Assembly: GCA_964635575.1 (NCBI GenBank)
Contig: CAZWNY010000038.1
Coordinates: 1-17,880 of the forward strand
DNA length: 17,880 nt
Source of the DNA: GCA-2733415 sp964635575
GTDB taxonomy: Bacteria > Bacteroidota > Bacteroidia > Flavobacteriales > Flavobacteriaceae
Direction of reading: 5' to 3'
Shown: piece by piece, positions 15,398-17,880 of the stretch
Layout of the letters: every line of letters starts with the position of its first letter
Numbering within the stretch: position 1 is the stretch's first letter
Program-made: the position numbers and the translations under genes
Notes under the pieces: model-generated
The model's database searches: none
What the model saw: only the letters and a program-made list of their open reading frames with translations
What the model was told of the DNA's origin: nothing

Positions 15398-16001
15398 AAA
15401 TTTAATATTCGATTTTGGCGACATTTTTATTAATTTAGACAAAAAAGGTGCGCTTGAAAACGCATTGCAATTGTTTAAAATAAAAACGTTTACTCCTGAA
15501 ATGATACATACTAACAAACAGTATGAAATGGGATTGATAACTACACAAGATTTTTTAAATTTTTATGAACTCCAATTCCCATTTACCACTCAAAAAAACA
15601 TTATTAACGCTTGGAATATTTTATTGAAGGATTTTCCTGAACATCGGTTGCAATTTATAAAAGATGTTTGTAAAAAGTACCGTTGCTTTTTATTGAGCAA
15701 CACCAATGAAATGCATATTGATTGGATTAAAAACGATTGGGGAATGGAATTATACAACGAATTTAAAGTTTGTTTTGAAGTATTTTACTTGTCGCACGAA
15801 ATGAAAATGCGCAAACCCAATGCTACTATTTTTGAATATGTTTTAGAAAAACATCAACTTAACCCAAAAGAAACTTTATTTATTGATGACACGCAAGAAA
15901 ACACCGATACAGCTCAAAAATTAGGAATCCATACTTGGCATTTAAACCCTGAAAAAGAAGATGTTTCAAGTTTATTTACCGTTAAAAACAATCTATTTTA
16001 A
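15390..16001 (+). CDS. HAD-superfamily (class IA) hydrolase
   Basis: This is a 203-residue HAD phosphatase-like protein. Motif I is IFDFGD with nucleophile D8. The second acidic position is a glycine (D-x-G), as in YihX-type HAD-IA proteins. A helical cap follows (about 20-85). Motif II is LLSNTN (S103), motif III is MRKP (K142) and motif IV is LFIDDTQEN (D166, D167). Members remove phosphate from small sugars or nucleotides; the substrate cannot be named. Sitting next to ribD, it could be a candidate for the pyrimidine phosphatase step of riboflavin synthesis, but that is only context-based inference. It overlaps ribD by 8 nt (ATGATTAA), and its stop overlaps the next start as TAATG, so translation is coupled on both sides. 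Confidence 0.9.
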   Translation: MIKNLIFDFGDIFINLDKKGALENALQLFKIKTFTPEMIHTNKQYEMGLITTQDFLNFYELQFPFTTQKNIINAWNILLKDFPEHRLQFIKDVCKKYRCFLLSNTNEMHIDWIKNDWGMELYNEFKVCFEVFYLSHEMKMRKPNATIFEYVLEKHQLNPKETLFIDDTQENTDTAQKLGIHTWHLNPEKEDVSSLFTVKNNLF

Positions 16002-16846
16002 TGTTATTTTTAATTCTGAGCATTCTATTTTCAAGTAGTATTTTTATCGTTTTTAAATTATTTAACACTTATAATATACACACGTTACAAGCAATTGTAG
16101 TTAACTATTTTGTTGCATTAACTATCGGATTACTTTCCTATAAAAATGAAGTAATTTTTTTCGAAATCCCTAATAAAACATGGTTTGTTGGCGCTGTTTG
16201 TTTAAGCATACTATTTATTAGTGTATTTAATATTATGGCTATTACCGCTCAAAAAAATGGAGTAACAGTTGCTGCAGTTGCAGGAAAAATGTCGGTTATT
16301 ATTCCTGTGTTTTTTGGAGTATTAGTGTATCATGAAAAATTATCGAGCTGGCAAATAACAGGTGTTGTTTTGGCGTTAATAGCGGTATATTTAACTACTG
16401 CTAAAGGAGAAAAAAAACTATCCATAAATCATTTTTTATTTCCATTTTTACTATTTTTAGGATCAGGAATAATTGACACCACTATAAAATATGTACAAAC
16501 TAATTATGTAAAAAATTCCGAATTACCTTTGTTTACAGCAACTATATTTGGTTTTTCAAGTATTATAGGACTAATTATGTTATGGTTTAATAAACCGAAA
16601 CTTCAATTAAAAAATGTAATTGCAGGTTTGTTTTTAGGAATTATAAATTATTACTCCGTCTATTATTTATTACATGCTTTGGCAACTAAAGCTATTTTTA
16701 GTGGAGCTATTTTTACCATCAATAATGTTTCGATAGTAATGCTAACCACTTTATTAGGCGTCCTCTTATTTAAAGAAAAATTAAACACTAAAAATTGGAT
16801 AGGAATTTGTTTTGCCATAATTTCGATATTTTTAATACTCAAATAA
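16001..16846 (+). CDS. EamA-family (DMT superfamily) transporter
   Basis: This 281-residue membrane protein consists of ten hydrophobic helices arranged as two five-helix EamA repeats. In the first repeat, a loop with KNGVTVAAVAGKMSVIIPVFFGVLVYHEKLSSWQITGVVL is typical: it ends in the EKL..WQ..G signature. The second repeat ends with the equivalent LGVLLFKEKLNTKNWIGICFAIISI. The family exports or imports small metabolites such as amino acids, nucleosides or vitamins; the substrate is unknown. A link with riboflavin or its precursors is possible from the operon but not shown. It starts with ATG overlapping the preceding TAA by one base, and yigZ follows after 6 nt. Confidence 0.9.
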   Translation: MLFLILSILFSSSIFIVFKLFNTYNIHTLQAIVVNYFVALTIGLLSYKNEVIFFEIPNKTWFVGAVCLSILFISVFNIMAITAQKNGVTVAAVAGKMSVIIPVFFGVLVYHEKLSSWQITGVVLALIAVYLTTAKGEKKLSINHFLFPFLLFLGSGIIDTTIKYVQTNYVKNSELPLFTATIFGFSSIIGLIMLWFNKPKLQLKNVIAGLFLGIINYYSVYYLLHALATKAIFSGAIFTINNVSIVMLTTLLGVLLFKEKLNTKNWIGICFAIISIFLILK

Positions 16847-16852
16847 AAACAC

Positions 16853-17470
16853 TTGTCTACAATTAAAGATACATATTATACTATAACCACTTCATTTGAA
16901 GGTGAAATATTTAAAGATAAAGGCAGTAAATTTATTGGCTACAGCTACCCTATTCAATCTGAGAATGAAGTAAAACCCCTTATCGAAAAATTAAAAAAAC
17001 AACATTATGCCGCACGTCATTGGTGTTATTCTTGGCAATTAGGAACAACAAAAACACGCTATCGGGCAAATGATGATGGTGAACCAAACAACTCCGCAGG
17101 ACAACCCATTTACGGACAAATACAAGCATTTGGTGTAACCAATATATTAATTGTAGTAGTTCGTTATTTTGGAGGCACAAAATTAGGAGTTGGTGGTTTA
17201 ATAAATGCCTACCGAACAGGAGCGCAATTAGTTTTAGAAGTTTCAGACATTAAAACAAAAACTATTGATCGTGTTTTCAAAATTACCTTTGAGTATAAAG
17301 ATATGAATAAGGTGCAACGCATAATTAAAGAGAAAAACCTCAATATTCGTACTCAAAAATTAGAATTAAACTGTGAATACATTATACCTGTTCGTAAAAA
17401 AAATGCACAACAAATATTTGACATTTTTGACCATTTATATGGTGTATTAATTACTGAAGAAGAAGATTAG
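16853..17470 (+). CDS. YigZ/IMPACT (UPF0029) family protein, TTG start
   Basis: This is a 205-residue soluble protein. It has an N-terminal IMPACT domain with SFEGEIFKDKGSKFIGYSYPI, then HWCYSWQLG. The signatures DDGEPNNSAGQPI (74-86) and VVVRYFGGTKLGVGGLINAY (101-120) follow. The C-terminal part (about 135-200) is the DUF1949 ferredoxin-like domain typical of bacterial YigZ. Relatives are linked to translation control, but a bacterial activity is not settled. The only plausible start is TTG at 16853: an in-frame TAA lies at 16844 and no ATG occurs before the conserved region. It is the last gene of the lipoprotein-ribD-HAD-EamA operon. A 6-bp TTAGAG/CTCTAA repeat straddles its stop codon as a weak terminator. 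Confidence 0.93.
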   Translation: MSTIKDTYYTITTSFEGEIFKDKGSKFIGYSYPIQSENEVKPLIEKLKKQHYAARHWCYSWQLGTTKTRYRANDDGEPNNSAGQPIYGQIQAFGVTNILIVVVRYFGGTKLGVGGLINAYRTGAQLVLEVSDIKTKTIDRVFKITFEYKDMNKVQRIIKEKNLNIRTQKLELNCEYIIPVRKKNAQQIFDIFDHLYGVLITEEED

Positions 17471-17488
17471 AGAACTTTATAACTCTAA
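17467..17488. terminator. Weak inverted repeat between convergent yigZ and thioesterase genes
   Basis: TTAGAG (17467-17472) pairs with CTCTAA (17483-17488) around a 10-nt loop in the 19-nt gap and overlaps the yigZ stop. The stem is short and the T-run (ATTAATTTT) is broken, so termination here is uncertain. Confidence 0.35.
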
Positions 17489-17489
17489 A

Positions 17490-17880
17490 TTAATTTTCCA
17501 AATAACCACCATCAATCAGTTTTTTTATTAAATAGCCAGGGCAATTTATTGGACGTTTTGTTTTCATATCTACAAATACTAAAATAATAGTAGAATTTGC
17601 GATAAATTCGCCTTTTTCATTATATAATTCTTGATCAATTATAATTTTTACGGTTGGTTTTTCACGAAGCATTGTTTTAATCGTTATTATTTCATCATAA
17701 AGAGCAGGTTTTTTAAAATTAATATTCAAATTTACTACAGGAAGCATCACGCCTTCTTCCTCCATGTTTTTATATGAAACACCAATAGATCGTAGCCACT
17801 CAACTCTTGAAACCTCTAAGTATTGCGCATAGTTACCATGATATACAACTCCCATTTGGTCAGTTTCTCCGTAGCGTACT
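17490..17880 (-). CDS. YbgC/4-hydroxybenzoyl-CoA-type acyl-CoA thioesterase, 5' truncated by window edge
   Basis: This is a hot-dog-fold thioesterase. Reading upstream of the ATG at 17855, the frame stays open to the edge as VRYGETDQMGVVYHGNYAQYLE. That is the family's N-terminal catalytic block: the Asp of TDQMG and the HGNY histidine. The true start is therefore just outside the window, and 17855 is an internal Met. The rest, EVSRVEWLRSIG ... LPVVNLNINFKKPALYDEIITIKT, is the usual continuation, and the C-terminus is complete. Family members hydrolyse short or medium acyl-CoA or acyl-ACP thioesters. The physiological substrate is not predictable. It converges on yigZ with a 19-nt gap. Confidence 0.92.
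   Translation of the reverse strand, partial: VRYGETDQMGVVYHGNYAQYLEVSRVEWLRSIGVSYKNMEEEGVMLPVVNLNINFKKPALYDEIITIKTMLREKPTVKIIIDQELYNEKGEFIANSTIILVFVDMKTKRPINCPGYLIKKLIDGGYLEN

Overview
The window looks like chromosomal DNA from the phylum Bacteroidota, most likely family Flavobacteriaceae. It is strongly AT-rich. It encodes a secreted protein with a gliding/type B sorting domain of the type IX secretion system. Gene starts lack Shine-Dalgarno sequences, and several intergenic regions carry the Bacteroidota promoter form TTG-N(17-23)-TAnnTTTG. Most genes are housekeeping or widely conserved. I see no rRNA, tRNA, CRISPR array, prophage or insertion sequence. I did not find a clear undescribed system. 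The best leads are decay or start-codon oddities around ribD/prmC and a conserved-looking fabG-VWA-prohibitin operon.

Layout. 1-704 (+) is the 3' part of a TlpA-like thiol-disulfide protein. It converges, across a bidirectional terminator, on a minus-strand block (770-5469): a DUF2461 protein, uvrB, and upstream of them a large secreted T9SS protein. A gene-free stretch of about 300 bp (5470-5767) follows, ending in an intrinsic terminator. That terminator closes a second minus-strand operon: fabG, then a membrane VWA-domain protein, then a prohibitin-like SPFH protein, spaced 24 and 36 nt apart. The operon starts from a well-formed promoter at 9504-9533.

A divergent promoter drives two small plus-strand membrane-protein genes (VTT domain, then DUF3817). 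These converge on ligA (minus). Upstream of ligA are prmC and a short ORF that looks like a decayed GNAT acetyltransferase; its stop codon overlaps the prmC start. Divergent from that pair is a tight five-gene plus-strand operon at 13887-17470: a LEA14-like lipoprotein, ribD, a HAD hydrolase, an EamA transporter and a YigZ/IMPACT protein. Its junctions overlap or are a few nt apart. It converges on a 4-hydroxybenzoyl-CoA-type thioesterase cut by the right edge.

Start codons need care. The VWA gene and yigZ can only start with TTG. ribD has no ATG at all where its family N-terminus begins: it must use ATA (14330), or else TTG (14366) with loss of the first helix. In contrast, the possible upstream TTG starts of fabG and prmC are rejected in favour of internal ATGs.
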